Below, piece after piece: positions 33,787 to 42,742 of a stretch of 64,000 nucleotides of DNA (position 1 is its first letter; each line of letters starts with the position of its first letter). The translations under genes and the position numbers were made by a program. This stretch comes from JABAQJ01 sp046327745 (GTDB lineage: Bacteria; Gemmatimonadota; Gemmatimonadetes; Gemmatimonadales; Gemmatimonadaceae): contig JAXLXV010000018.1 in NCBI GenBank assembly GCA_046327745.1, positions 66,668 through 130,667 on the forward strand. The letters run 5' to 3'. Under the pieces are notes generated by a model. It made no database searches. It saw nothing but the letters and a program-made list of their open reading frames with translations, and had not been told where the DNA came from.

Positions 33787-33894
33787 TTAGGTGACTTTTC
33801 GGGCCGCTCGTCGCGCCTGCCCCAACGGCTTCCGCGAACGTCCTTCGACGGCCTCTTCCATTGTCTTGCGCTGCCACGAGGACGAACGATCCAT
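33787..33894 (-). CDS. Possible 35-residue basic ORF leading the subunit operon
   Basis: The ATG at 33894 has AAGGG about 10 bases upstream and the stop lies 18 bp before the start of subunit 1. The peptide is Arg/Lys-rich with no similarity I know. It may be a leader ORF, a small protein, or chance. Confidence 0.25.
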   Translation of the reverse strand: MDRSSSWQRKTMEEAVEGRSRKPLGQARRAARKVT

Positions 33895-34322
33895 GCCACC
33901 GTCACCCTTCTCGACTGTGTCAAGAGTGTTGACAGTTCGGAAATGCTGCCCGCGTCCGCGCGGACAAATCCTGTCGCGTTGCTCGTGTTGAACTCTCCCG
34001 CGTCGTCCGCGCGCTCCGAGAACTGCCACGTTTCTGGTCAGTCCTCGCCAGGACGCCGCCAGAAGTCAGCGCGAATCAATGCTTTAGTTGTTAGGCCGAG
34101 CGGCCGAAACTAGGACGATTGCACGTGAGCGCTCCGCTTTGGAGCCCGCGTCGAGGCAATGCCACTGCCTCGTCAGCGCCTAAAAATCGGGGGGCTCTCG
34201 GGTCGTCGCTATCGTCAGGACTGACGGAGAAGTGCGCTCGCGCGCTTGCGCTTGGCCGCCAACCAGACTGGCAATTCGCGATAGTTCACCGCGTTTCCGG
34301 TCGCTGAAGTCCGAGTGCCCGG
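33895..34322. other. Intergenic region upstream of the subunit operon
   Basis: There is no gene I can support. It holds TGTCAA-N5-TTGACA (33918-33934), an inverted repeat whose minus-strand TTGACA could be a -35 or an operator, and the 12-bp palindrome GTCCGCGCGGAC (33954-33965). No clear T-tailed terminator for the moeB-like gene was found on the minus strand. Confidence 0.4.
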
Positions 34323-35525
34323 CTAGTACGCGACGAGCGTGGGGTCGACGTCGATTCGCCACCGTTCAATCCCGCCCGCAAGGTTGGACACGTTGCCAAA
34401 TCCCGCTTGAACCAGCCTTTCAGCCGCTCGCTGACTGCGCTGACCGTGATGACAGTAGATGACGACTTCGCGATCGGAGCGCAGAGTGGAGATCAAATCC
34501 TCAAAGGTTCCTAGGGGAATGAGGCGGGCTCCTTCAATACGAGCGATTCCTGATTCCCAAGGCTCTCGAACGTCAATGAGATCGATGTCGTCTCCCCGCT
34601 CGCGCTTCTCATGCACCGCGCGCGGCTCCAGTTGCCGAACACCATTGATGACCATCGGAGCTTTCGCGCACCACGTCGCGTAGTCTGGGAGCGCTTTTAG
34701 CGTGCGAACCCCGCAGGCCACGCACGCGGGATCTCGACGCACCGCAAACTCTCTGAACCGCATACGCAGCGCATCGACAACGAGCAGGCGCCCAGACAGC
34801 GATTCTCCAAGGTGCAGGATCTGCTTGAGGGCCTCAGTGGCCTGAATAGTCCCAAGTAGTCCTGGAAGTACTCCCAGAACACCTGCCTCGGAGCATGAGG
34901 GTACCGCTCCGGGCAGTGGGGGCTCAGGGAACAGGCAGCGATAGCATGGCCCATCCTGAAGACCGAAGACGGTCGCACGCCCCTCGAATCGTAAAACGCT
35001 GGCATACACATACGGTTTGCCAAGCAGGATGCAAGCATCGTTGACCAGATAGCGAGTCTCGAAATTGTCGGTACCGTCAACCACAATGTCGAACGGCGAC
35101 AGGAGCTCCATCGCATTGGAACTCGTTAGTCGCTGAGCGTGCGTCACCAGCCTGACTTCCGGGTTCAATTCTGCGAGGCGCCGGCTGCCCGACGCTGCTT
35201 TTCCGTGTCCAATGGACTGGGTTGTGTGCAGGATCTGGCGCTGAAGATTCGAGACGTCCACCACGTCGTCATCCACGATGCCGAGGGTGCCGACGCCAGC
35301 GGCTGCCAGATACAGTGCTGCTGGCGAACCAAGTCCACCCGCGCCGAGCACAATCACCTTAGCGTGCTTTAAAGCGAGTTGGCCATCCAGGCCAACTTCC
35401 GGAAGCGTCAGGTGTCGGCTGTACCGCGCGAGCTGCGCGGGGCTTAGCTCGAGCTTGTTTTCAGTCATTTCGGGCAATCGGAGTGACGCAACTGGGGTAG
35501 ATTCCGGTCTTAGTTGACTGGACAT
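34323..35525 (-). CDS. MoeB/ThiF-type adenylyltransferase fused to a rhodanese domain (MoeZ-like)
   Basis: This 400-residue protein activates the C-terminus of small sulfur-carrier proteins with ATP and then loads sulfur. Residues 30-270 are the E1-like domain with GAGGLGSPAALYLAAAGVG, DDDVVDVSNLQRQ, the TDNFETR block and zinc-binding CYRC/CVAC pairs. Residues 300-395 are a rhodanese domain with the persulfide loop CHHGQRS and a valid catalytic Cys. It probably serves molybdopterin, thiamine or cysteine synthesis. The start may be 35525 or ATG 35468. It is divergent from the hydrogenase-like gene. Confidence 0.9.
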   Translation of the reverse strand: MSSQLRPESTPVASLRLPEMTENKLELSPAQLARYSRHLTLPEVGLDGQLALKHAKVIVLGAGGLGSPAALYLAAAGVGTLGIVDDDVVDVSNLQRQILHTTQSIGHGKAASGSRRLAELNPEVRLVTHAQRLTSSNAMELLSPFDIVVDGTDNFETRYLVNDACILLGKPYVYASVLRFEGRATVFGLQDGPCYRCLFPEPPLPGAVPSCSEAGVLGVLPGLLGTIQATEALKQILHLGESLSGRLLVVDALRMRFREFAVRRDPACVACGVRTLKALPDYATWCAKAPMVINGVRQLEPRAVHEKRERGDDIDLIDVREPWESGIARIEGARLIPLGTFEDLISTLRSDREVVIYCHHGQRSQRAAERLVQAGFGNVSNLAGGIERWRIDVDPTLVAY

Positions 35526-35581
35526 CTAAGCGGTCAGGGATTCCTTTTGGGCGCAACCGGGCTGGACTGATTTTACCTGAC

Positions 35582-37096
35582 ATGTCGCTTCCCCTCGCTG
35601 CCGACCGGCGTTCACCGGACGTGATATCTGTTGCCGTCATCGGTAACGATACCGTGCTGGCCGCACTCCCGGCACACCCGGTGCAGCTTGCGCACGGCTG
35701 CCATCTACTCGGCTATCACACCGTGGTGCCGGCCAGCTGGGGAGATGAGTTGATCGCTGAGGCCGTGCTCCGATCGGCCGAGGCACGCGGGCGTCGTCCG
35801 GCGATTGTCTGTGCCTGTGAGCGCGCCCGGGCGCGCCTAACGACCGGCGCCGGCGAGCTTTCGCCATTCATGATCTCGACTATCGCGCCGCCGGTGGCGA
35901 CGGCGCGTTACGTCCGACAGATCCTCCCCGGGAAGCACCTGGACATCACCTTCGTCGGCGACTGTGCCAGCGGGGCTGATCCGGTATTCGATGCGAGGTA
36001 CTCGCCGGAAGTTTTTCTGGTACGGCTCCGATCAGCGGGCATCGAGTTGTCTGAGCTGCCGACGCACTTCGAGAACTTGGTTCCGCCCGATCGTCGCCGG
36101 TTTGCATCCCTTCCGGGCGGCTGCCCATCGGCTGACGCCCTGCAACGTCGCTGCCCGGAACGACAACTCGTAGAGCTGACGGATGCGAATCTCGCGGTGG
36201 AGCTGGCGGACCAACTGGTGGGGCAACAGCCGGTCTTGCTCGACATCGCCGCCGGCGTCGGCTGCTCGTGCGCTGGCGTACGACGGGCCGGCTCTCCACG
36301 TACGGCGCGGGTGGCGGTGACGTCCTTGGAACCGCCGCGTTCCCGCAGTCCCGTGCTCGAAGGCGATGGCATTGTCGAGTCGATCACCTCCGTCGGTACC
36401 ACGTTTGGCACGGGTCTCCTCGCCCGCGACCCGAACGCCGATGCTCCGCCGACGGCGGAGGAAACGGCGCGCGTGGAGGCTGCCCTATCACCAAACTTCG
36501 GCTTGGAGTTGTTTGCCCCGGAGGAAGAGGCGGCGTTGGTCCTGACGGCTCCCGTCACGGCCACAGAATTTGCGAGTGACGCGCCGCCGGAGATCAGTGC
36601 TTCGGCGACCGCTTCGCGTCCCCGTCGACCATTGGCGATCACTCCGCCAAGAGCCCTCCGCGCCGTCCAGGACCGCCCCGGATATGTCGTCCCGCGCACT
36701 GGTCGCGGAACCCGGCCGCTCTTCGTACGGCCCACGCCTTCGGGCGTCAGCGAGCCGCCGGCTGACGAGCCGGCGACGCCGGTCAACGAACCGGTGGAGG
36801 AGGTTCCAGCCCTTGTTGGGGCTGGCGACTCCGATCCGCCATCGGTATCCAAGGCCGCTGTCCCCGAGCAATCGCCACGGTTTCCGCAGGCGCCGCCCCC
36901 ATTACCGCGGTTTTTGGGTGAAATTCCCGCCCACATCACGCAACGTGCGGCCGCGCAGGCGCAACTGGTCAGCACGGCCCGCGTCGTCCCGCCCCCCGCG
37001 CCATCGCACCGCGGTTTGCGGAAGGCCATCTTCTGGACCTTGGTGGTGCTGGCTGTGTTCACCCTGGCCGTGTTGAGCGCTTCCCGAGGGCACTAA
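35582..37096 (+). CDS. Tail-anchored protein with [FeFe]-hydrogenase-like (large subunit C-terminal) domain
   Basis: This 504-residue protein has an unusual plan. Residues 35-235 resemble the H-cluster domain of [FeFe] hydrogenases as found in sensory relatives. Three cysteine motifs fall in the expected order: VCACERA, VGDCASGADP, and DIAAGVGCSCAG, with GGCPSADALQRRC between. A long Pro/Ala/Glu-rich linker (250-465) leads to one membrane segment six residues from the C-terminus. Lys residues of the catalytic hydrogenase motifs are missing, so it more likely holds a [4Fe-4S] cluster for sensing than makes hydrogen. It shares its stop with the convergent Smr gene. Confidence 0.55.
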   Translation: MSLPLAADRRSPDVISVAVIGNDTVLAALPAHPVQLAHGCHLLGYHTVVPASWGDELIAEAVLRSAEARGRRPAIVCACERARARLTTGAGELSPFMISTIAPPVATARYVRQILPGKHLDITFVGDCASGADPVFDARYSPEVFLVRLRSAGIELSELPTHFENLVPPDRRRFASLPGGCPSADALQRRCPERQLVELTDANLAVELADQLVGQQPVLLDIAAGVGCSCAGVRRAGSPRTARVAVTSLEPPRSRSPVLEGDGIVESITSVGTTFGTGLLARDPNADAPPTAEETARVEAALSPNFGLELFAPEEEAALVLTAPVTATEFASDAPPEISASATASRPRRPLAITPPRALRAVQDRPGYVVPRTGRGTRPLFVRPTPSGVSEPPADEPATPVNEPVEEVPALVGAGDSDPPSVSKAAVPEQSPRFPQAPPPLPRFLGEIPAHITQRAAAQAQLVSTARVVPPPAPSHRGLRKAIFWTLVVLAVFTLAVLSASRGH

Positions 37097-37710
37097 CCCT
37101 CTTCGTATTCCTCCAAGGCACGGACCAGCGCGGCCGACAGTGCGGCCTCGCTGAGCTCATTCGCTCCGACATGTCGCGTCAACAGGTCGAACTGTCGCTC
37201 CATCTCGGATTGAATCATGGCCTCCGTTGGCGCCTGTACACCCAGTGATTCGATGGACCGTGCGGCCAAACGCTGTAAATTCTCGCGTGTCACGGGATCC
37301 AGGGCTCGCCACCCCGCACTGACCGAAGTTGGAGCCGACGGTGCAGGTGCGGAGCGTAGGCCTCGCTGGCGTGCCGCTGCCTCAAACAACATGCGGAGCG
37401 GCGCTATGGTTACTACAAACGACCCCGGCGTATGCTCGCGCACGGCGCCGATCACACCTTGGTGCCGCAACCGGGTGATGAGCCGCTCGATGCTCGACTT
37501 GACCACAGCGATACCGTCAAGGCTGCCATTACCCCGTCCCGTCACTACCAGGACCTCGCCGGCACGTTCAACCTGCTTGGCACGCAACCACCCTTCGGCA
37601 CGTCTGACCGCCTCCGCCCCACTGGGAAGCCCGTCACGGAGGTTGAGAATCCTCGTCGGCCCAAACCGAACTTCGTCGAACGCCTTCTGAACCGATGGTC
37701 GACGACGCAT
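37093..37710 (-). CDS. Smr-domain protein
   Basis: This 205-residue protein has an N-terminal Smr domain (residues 20-105) with NLRDGLPSGAEAVRRAEGWL and VVTGRGNGS, the conserved GRG-type loop of MutS2/Smr nicking or RNA-cleaving domains, followed by a helical C-terminal half. It may bind branched DNA or act on stalled ribosomes; the family role varies. It starts directly after the PafA-like gene stop (0 bp), so they form one transcript. Confidence 0.8.
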   Translation of the reverse strand: MRRRPSVQKAFDEVRFGPTRILNLRDGLPSGAEAVRRAEGWLRAKQVERAGEVLVVTGRGNGSLDGIAVVKSSIERLITRLRHQGVIGAVREHTPGSFVVTIAPLRMLFEAAARQRGLRSAPAPSAPTSVSAGWRALDPVTRENLQRLAARSIESLGVQAPTEAMIQSEMERQFDLLTRHVGANELSEAALSAALVRALEEYEEG

Positions 37711-39300
37711 CTACGGAAGAAGTACGTCGCGAAGGATCCTGCCATCGAGCCGTTCCATGGGTCGCACACCAGCCAGCTCAGCGAGCGTCGGCGCGAGGTC
37801 TACCACGCGAACGCGCTGCGCGTAACGTCCGGCCTTTACTCGTGATCCCCAGATGATGATCGGGACATTCGCGTCGTAGGTGTGCGGTGAACCGTGCGTC
37901 GCGTACGTCACGCCAGCCCAGTACCAATAGGGTTTCAGGGTCACGGTTGCAACTGCCGGAACATCCGGCGGGAGCATGTGCAGCCACCGACGTGCAACGT
38001 CGTCGCGTGTCGTGTCCTTCGTGGCTAGATCACGCACCAGGTCAACACGCAGTACCCCGTTGACCGCCGCAACCTCCTGCGCGAAGACACGGGCCACGGA
38101 GTCGGGCTTCAGGCCTACGGGGAGCAGCGCATCGGGATGCAGGTACAGCACCGATTCGTCAAAGGCAATGCCATTCGAGTCCGCCCCAGCGGCGAGCAGG
38201 CGCGAACGGGTGGCGTTCCACACGGGGCCAAGGTTCACCCGTCCAGCTGACGCATTCGGATAGCGCGACTTGGACTCAGGGAGCGGCGCGACGGCATGAT
38301 CGGCGGTCAGCGCGATGACGATCCTGTTGGAGTCGCGCAGCTTGAACAGTGAATCGAGAAACGCGCCCAGATATCGGTCGAGACGAACCAGCTGATCGTG
38401 AATCTCCCGGGAGTCGGGGCCAAAACGATGGCCGACGGCGTCCGTGGTTGACAGCGAAACGGCCAGCACGTCGGTCCGATCGGTCGCGCCGAGCCCCAAT
38501 TGCCGAACGCCTTCTAACGCAAGCGCCAGGGTGACTTCGTCCATCATCGGCATGTTCATCAACGCGGCGGCCGACTGGTTTGAATCCGTCGGAAAGCGAT
38601 GCGGAAATGTGAAATCCAATCCACCGCTTTCCGTGGGCACGCTGTCAGCCTCGGTATACATCGATGACGCGAGCAACAGGTCCCACCGCTTACCGGCGTA
38701 AGACTGGGGCAACCTCCGCGCGTTGAAGCGCTTCACCCAGTCAGGAAGCGAGTCCGCATAGTAGGTGCTGGTCGTGAAAGTTCCGTTGGTCGCATACCAG
38801 AACACATTCTGCTTCGCGCGTCCGAGCGGGAGAATGGCACCTCGATCCTTTCGGGAGACGGACAACGCCCGCGTGTCTGGGTTCGCGTACCGCAGCCAGT
38901 CGGTGAGCGTGGTACCGCGAAAACGAAAGGGCGACGCGCCATCACCGCGCGCTCCTAGAAGTGGCGACTGTGCGTCAATCACGCCCGCATTGTTCGCCAC
39001 GATACCGGTGCTTCGGGGAAAACGCCCCGACATGGTGGAGGCGTGACCGGGAGCAGTTTCCGTGATCGCGTGATCCTGAAGGCCATTGGGAAATACCGCG
39101 CCGTCGCGCAGTAGCCTGGCCAACCCGCCGGTGAACTGAGGGCCGAACAACGTTAGGTAATCCGGCCGCAGCTGATCGATGGTAAAGAACACGATCAGGC
39201 GAGGGGTTCTCGCGCTCATGGTCGGCCGCACGGCTTGGCCTCTCAGTATGGCGGCGCTTGACGCGACGAGAAGGAGCAGGGCAGTGAGTGTGCGTCGCAT
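37711..39300 (-). CDS. Secreted alkaline phosphatase, PafA-like (Thr nucleophile)
   Basis: This 529-residue exported enzyme has a signal peptide to about residue 23. It then has FFTIDQLRPDYL with metal-binding Asp, ITETAPGHASTMSG with the Thr nucleophile typical of PafA/NPP-type phosphatases, and the second metal block LTADHAVAPLPE. It should release phosphate from organic phosphates in the periplasm. The ATG at 39300 fits the signal peptide; the longer frame to 39471 does not. It is divergent from the barrel gene at 39462. Confidence 0.88.
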   Translation of the reverse strand: MRRTLTALLLLVASSAAILRGQAVRPTMSARTPRLIVFFTIDQLRPDYLTLFGPQFTGGLARLLRDGAVFPNGLQDHAITETAPGHASTMSGRFPRSTGIVANNAGVIDAQSPLLGARGDGASPFRFRGTTLTDWLRYANPDTRALSVSRKDRGAILPLGRAKQNVFWYATNGTFTTSTYYADSLPDWVKRFNARRLPQSYAGKRWDLLLASSMYTEADSVPTESGGLDFTFPHRFPTDSNQSAAALMNMPMMDEVTLALALEGVRQLGLGATDRTDVLAVSLSTTDAVGHRFGPDSREIHDQLVRLDRYLGAFLDSLFKLRDSNRIVIALTADHAVAPLPESKSRYPNASAGRVNLGPVWNATRSRLLAAGADSNGIAFDESVLYLHPDALLPVGLKPDSVARVFAQEVAAVNGVLRVDLVRDLATKDTTRDDVARRWLHMLPPDVPAVATVTLKPYWYWAGVTYATHGSPHTYDANVPIIIWGSRVKAGRYAQRVRVVDLAPTLAELAGVRPMERLDGRILRDVLLP

Positions 39301-39461
39301 GGTGATCGTGGTCTTGAATGAATTCACAATGTACATCCACTCCCCGCGGCTGGAATCCGGGCCATTCCCGGGGCTCGCGCCTACCGCAAACACGTGGCAT
39401 GTTGCCGCATCGGTTGTTTCGCGATGGTCTCGGTTCGAACACGTGCGACGGAGGCGGCTCA

Positions 39462-40049
39462 ATGCGTGCACATTGGCGAAGCGCGTTGTGGTGTGGTGCT
39501 TTCCTTCTTTTCGGAGCGTCCGCGGTCAGAGCGCAGCTGCCAGGCGCCGGTAACAATCGCCCCATTCGGGTCATCGTGAGCGGCGGGTTGACCGTGCCAT
39601 CTGGTGACCTCAAAGACCTGCACGACACGGGATTCCACTACGACGCATCCCTGCTGCTGTCGATTGCGGGCTTTCCGATCACGCTGCGACCCGAAGTCTC
39701 GCTCACCCGCTTCTCGTTGAAGGACGCGAGTACAAGCGGCGGTAGCGGCTACGGCTCCGGAGACACCCAGCTGCTCGGTGCGTTGGGCAATCTCGAACTC
39801 CCATTGGCTGGCGGCCTATACGTCATGGCGGGAGGTGGAGTGCTGAAGCTGAAGACTCCCGATGGATCAACCTCCACTGACTTGTCGCAAAGCAAGGTGA
39901 CGATGGACGCGGGGGCTGGCTTTCGCTTCCGACTCGGTGGCATCTCGGGGTTCGTCGAAGGGCGCGTGGGAACCGCGTCCTACGATCAAGGCAAGGTCGG
40001 ATTCTCCAAGGCGCAGTTCATCCCGATCACGTTCGGTCTCGTGTTCTAA
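39462..40049 (+). CDS. Small outer-membrane beta-barrel protein
   Basis: This 195-residue protein has a signal peptide ending AVRAQ, then VIVSGGLTVPSGDLKDL and alternating strands with Gly-rich turns, ending in the C-terminal Phe (FGLVF) typical of outer-membrane barrels. About eight strands are likely, as in opacity/OmpA-like proteins. ATG 39462 has GGAGG upstream. The function is unknown. Confidence 0.78.
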   Translation: MRAHWRSALWCGAFLLFGASAVRAQLPGAGNNRPIRVIVSGGLTVPSGDLKDLHDTGFHYDASLLLSIAGFPITLRPEVSLTRFSLKDASTSGGSGYGSGDTQLLGALGNLELPLAGGLYVMAGGGVLKLKTPDGSTSTDLSQSKVTMDAGAGFRFRLGGISGFVEGRVGTASYDQGKVGFSKAQFIPITFGLVF

Positions 40050-40063
40050 GCAAGGCCGGGACG

Positions 40064-40738
40064 CTAGGGCCGTTCACGCCAGACAGCAATTTCATCGAGC
40101 GACTTGCGCTGGATATCGGGTACCTGGGCATCGGGCGAAGGGTACCCGACGGGCAGGATCAAGTATGCTTTCTCGTTAGGTGGTCGCTGGAGTAGCTCGG
40201 AAAGAAACCCCATGGGATTCGGCGTGTGGGTAAGCGTCACGAGCCCCATGTGGTGGATCGCCGCCACGAACAAGCCGACGGCAATACCCACCGATTCCGA
40301 CGTGTAGTAGTTGGTGTGTCTCGCGCCGTCCGCGCCGACGCCGTAGGCGTGCCGGAACACCACGACCACCCAAGGGGCGTCGGTCAAGTGCGGCTTGTTC
40401 GCATCCGTGCCTAACGGGGCAAGCGCTCGACGCCACTCCTCCGGTGCACGCCCAGCGTAAAACGCTTGTTCCTCCCGCTCCGCGGCGACGCGAATGGCCG
40501 ACTTTACGTCCGGGTCGGAGACGGCCACAAAAGTCCACGGCTGCTGGTGCGCCCCACTCGGGGCAGTACCGGCCGTTCGTATCGCCAGCTCAATCGCCTC
40601 CCGCGGCACCGACCGCGTGTCAAAGTGCCGCGTGGTGCGTCGTCGGTTCATCTCGGCATAGAAATCACGCGCACGCTGCAACGTGACTTCGGGAGGCAAT
40701 GCGCTGAACTCCAGGTCCCGAAACGGAAATGACGGCAT
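40064..40738 (-). CDS. Nitroreductase-family flavoprotein (iodotyrosine-deiodinase-like)
   Basis: This 224-residue FMN enzyme has the RRRTTRHFDTRSVPRE N-terminal FMN loop, TAPSGAHQQPWTF, the middle ESVGIAVGLFVAAIHHMGL helix and the late ILPVGYPSPDA block. The size and the TNYYTSESVGIA region resemble the iodotyrosine-deiodinase branch, so reductive dehalogenation or flavin-based reduction of an aromatic is possible. It lies just downstream of argCBD in the same direction (63 bp). Confidence 0.87.
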   Translation of the reverse strand: MPSFPFRDLEFSALPPEVTLQRARDFYAEMNRRRTTRHFDTRSVPREAIELAIRTAGTAPSGAHQQPWTFVAVSDPDVKSAIRVAAEREEQAFYAGRAPEEWRRALAPLGTDANKPHLTDAPWVVVVFRHAYGVGADGARHTNYYTSESVGIAVGLFVAAIHHMGLVTLTHTPNPMGFLSELLQRPPNEKAYLILPVGYPSPDAQVPDIQRKSLDEIAVWRERP

Positions 40739-40801
40739 GTGCACATGGTGAAGAGGGAACGGCCGGACCGACCCGATGTGCGCAGCCGTGCGCCGCGCGC
40801 C

Positions 40802-41986
40802 TTACGCTGAATTTATGGCAGCCTCGAGCCTCTCGAGCCCTACCGCCAGTTCGGCGCGAGTGGCGACGAGTGGAGGCAGGATGCGCAGCGTGTGTTCACC
40901 AGCCGTCAGCACCAGCAGCCCCTTCTCTCTCGCACGCGTCACGATGTCGCCGGCTGGCTCGCCGACGTCCATGCCCCACATGAACCCGCGGCCGCGCACC
41001 GCTCGCACTTTGCCCGTTCGCTCTCGAATCGCCTGCAGCATTGCACCGAACCACGCGCCATCGGACTTGACGTGAGCTAGCAACGCCGGGTCAGCCAATC
41101 GATCCACAACATGGAGGGCCACAGAGGCCACGAATGGACCACCACCGAAGGTCGTACCGTGATCTCCGGGTTTCATCGACGCTGCGAGTTCGTCGGTCAT
41201 GAGAACAGCTCCCATGGGCAAGCCGCCGGCCAGTGGCTTCGCAAGCGTCATGAGGTCGGGCGTTGCGCCAATGGATTCATAAGCAAAGAGAGTCCCCGTT
41301 CGACCGAGACCGCATTGAATCTCATCGAAGATCAGCGCAATGCGGCGCTCTTGCGTGAGTTCGCGAACTGCACGGATGAATGATGGATCAAGGACGCGCA
41401 CTCCACCTTCGCCTTGAATTGGCTCGAGTATCACCGCCGCAACGGTCTCCTCGTGGAGCATGTTGCGCAGATCGTCTATGTCTCGCTCAGCAATGGAGAC
41501 TCCCCCCGCGAGCGGGCGAAATGGCGCTCGGTACGAGGGACGGTCCGTGGCCGCAAGGGAAGCAAACAGACGACCGTGGAACGCGCCTCGAAGCGAGATG
41601 ATTTCGTGCTTGGCGGGGCCACCGATACCGCGCGCCCAGCGGCGGGCAATCTTGAAAGCCCCTTCGTTGGCTTCGGCGCCTGAGTTGCAGAAGAACACGC
41701 GGTCGGCAAACGACAGCTCCACTAGACGTTCGGCGAGGCGCTCCCCTGGACCCGTGCGGTAAAGATTGGAAACGTGAATTAAGCCATCGGCCGCTTGGTC
41801 CATCGCCTGACGGACACCGGGGTCGGAGTACCCTAACGAGTTCACGCCAATGCCGCTGGTGAAATCCATATACTCCTTCCCGTCGGCGTCGAACAACGAG
41901 ACGCCCTGACCTCGCACCAGCTCCATCGGAGCTCGCTTGTACACGGGCAGGAGGGCTTCGACCATGGGAGAGATCGTGGTGGACAT
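40802..41986 (-). CDS. argD: Acetylornithine aminotransferase
   Basis: This 394-residue class III PLP aminotransferase has FFCNSGAEANEGAFK, FHGR, EPIQGEGGV, DEIQCGLGRTG and the PLP lysine in TLAKPLAGGLPMGA. It transaminates N-acetylglutamate semialdehyde with glutamate to give N-acetylornithine. It lies three bases after argB in the argC-argB-argD operon, under ArgR control from the box at argC. Succinyldiaminopimelate transamination is a possible second activity. Confidence 0.93.
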   Translation of the reverse strand: MSTTISPMVEALLPVYKRAPMELVRGQGVSLFDADGKEYMDFTSGIGVNSLGYSDPGVRQAMDQAADGLIHVSNLYRTGPGERLAERLVELSFADRVFFCNSGAEANEGAFKIARRWARGIGGPAKHEIISLRGAFHGRLFASLAATDRPSYRAPFRPLAGGVSIAERDIDDLRNMLHEETVAAVILEPIQGEGGVRVLDPSFIRAVRELTQERRIALIFDEIQCGLGRTGTLFAYESIGATPDLMTLAKPLAGGLPMGAVLMTDELAASMKPGDHGTTFGGGPFVASVALHVVDRLADPALLAHVKSDGAWFGAMLQAIRERTGKVRAVRGRGFMWGMDVGEPAGDIVTRAREKGLLVLTAGEHTLRILPPLVATRAELAVGLERLEAAINSA

Positions 41987-41989
41987 GGA

Positions 41990-42742
41990 TTAGACCGCTG
42001 AAGGAGAGAGACGGACTGACGTCCCACACCGGGGATCGCCGATGGCCGTGACATTGCCGATGCGCACACGCGATACGCCTGCCTGTAGGGCTCGCAAGCA
42101 CGCATCGAGTTTTGCTTGCATACCGCCAGTGGCGACGCCCTCAGCCACCAGACGGTCGACCTCAGTGGACAATAGCTCTGCGAGTGGCGCGCCGCTGGCA
42201 TCTAGCACCCCCGGTACGTCAGCCACCAGCAGCAACTCATCGGCGCCAAGCGCTGCCGCGATTGCCGCCGCCGCATCATCGCCGTTGATGTTCAGCGCTT
42301 CGCCCGCAGGACCTCGGCCAACGGGCGATACCACCGGCACATAACCGCCGTCCAGTAGGAGCTGCAACATGTAGGGCGTGACGTGCTCAGGATCGCCAAC
42401 TAGGCCTAACGCTCCATCGTTCAGGATCGCGGCCGAGATCAACCCGCCATCTTCCCCGGACACGCCCACCGCATCGACGCCAGAGCTGATCAAGGCGCTC
42501 ACCAATCGCTTGTTGGCGAGTCCTGAGAGCACCATGCGCACCAGATCGATGTCCTCAACCGTCGTGACCCGTCGCCCGTTCACGAAGCTCGGCTCGCGCC
42601 CCATCCGTCTCATCAGCGCGGACACCTCGTCGCCGCCGCCGTGAACAAGGCAAACGCGCGCCGATGCGGCCGCGCGGGCGATTTGGGCGCCGAGACGCTC
42701 GTCGGCCTGGGCGCGTCCGCCGATCTTGATAACCCGGGTCAT
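41990..42742 (-). CDS. argB: Acetylglutamate kinase
   Basis: This 250-residue amino acid kinase phosphorylates N-acetylglutamate. It has the IKIGG lysine at residue 5, HGGGDEVSALM, GREPSFVNGRRVTT and INGDDAAAAIA. The LANKRLVSALI segment is closer to the LysZ/LysW-aminoadipate branch than to enterobacterial ArgB, but the genes around it are purely arginine. The start overlaps the argC stop (ATGA). Confidence 0.88.
   Translation of the reverse strand: MTRVIKIGGRAQADERLGAQIARAAASARVCLVHGGGDEVSALMRRMGREPSFVNGRRVTTVEDIDLVRMVLSGLANKRLVSALISSGVDAVGVSGEDGGLISAAILNDGALGLVGDPEHVTPYMLQLLLDGGYVPVVSPVGRGPAGEALNINGDDAAAAIAAALGADELLLVADVPGVLDASGAPLAELLSTEVDRLVAEGVATGGMQAKLDACLRALQAGVSRVRIGNVTAIGDPRCGTSVRLSPSAV

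Noticed and set aside
35908..37062. Long minus-strand ORF (384 codons) opposite the hydrogenase-like gene
   Set aside because: It is composed of Arg/Ala/Ser/Gly codons typical of the antisense of a G+C-rich gene and has no recognisable domain.
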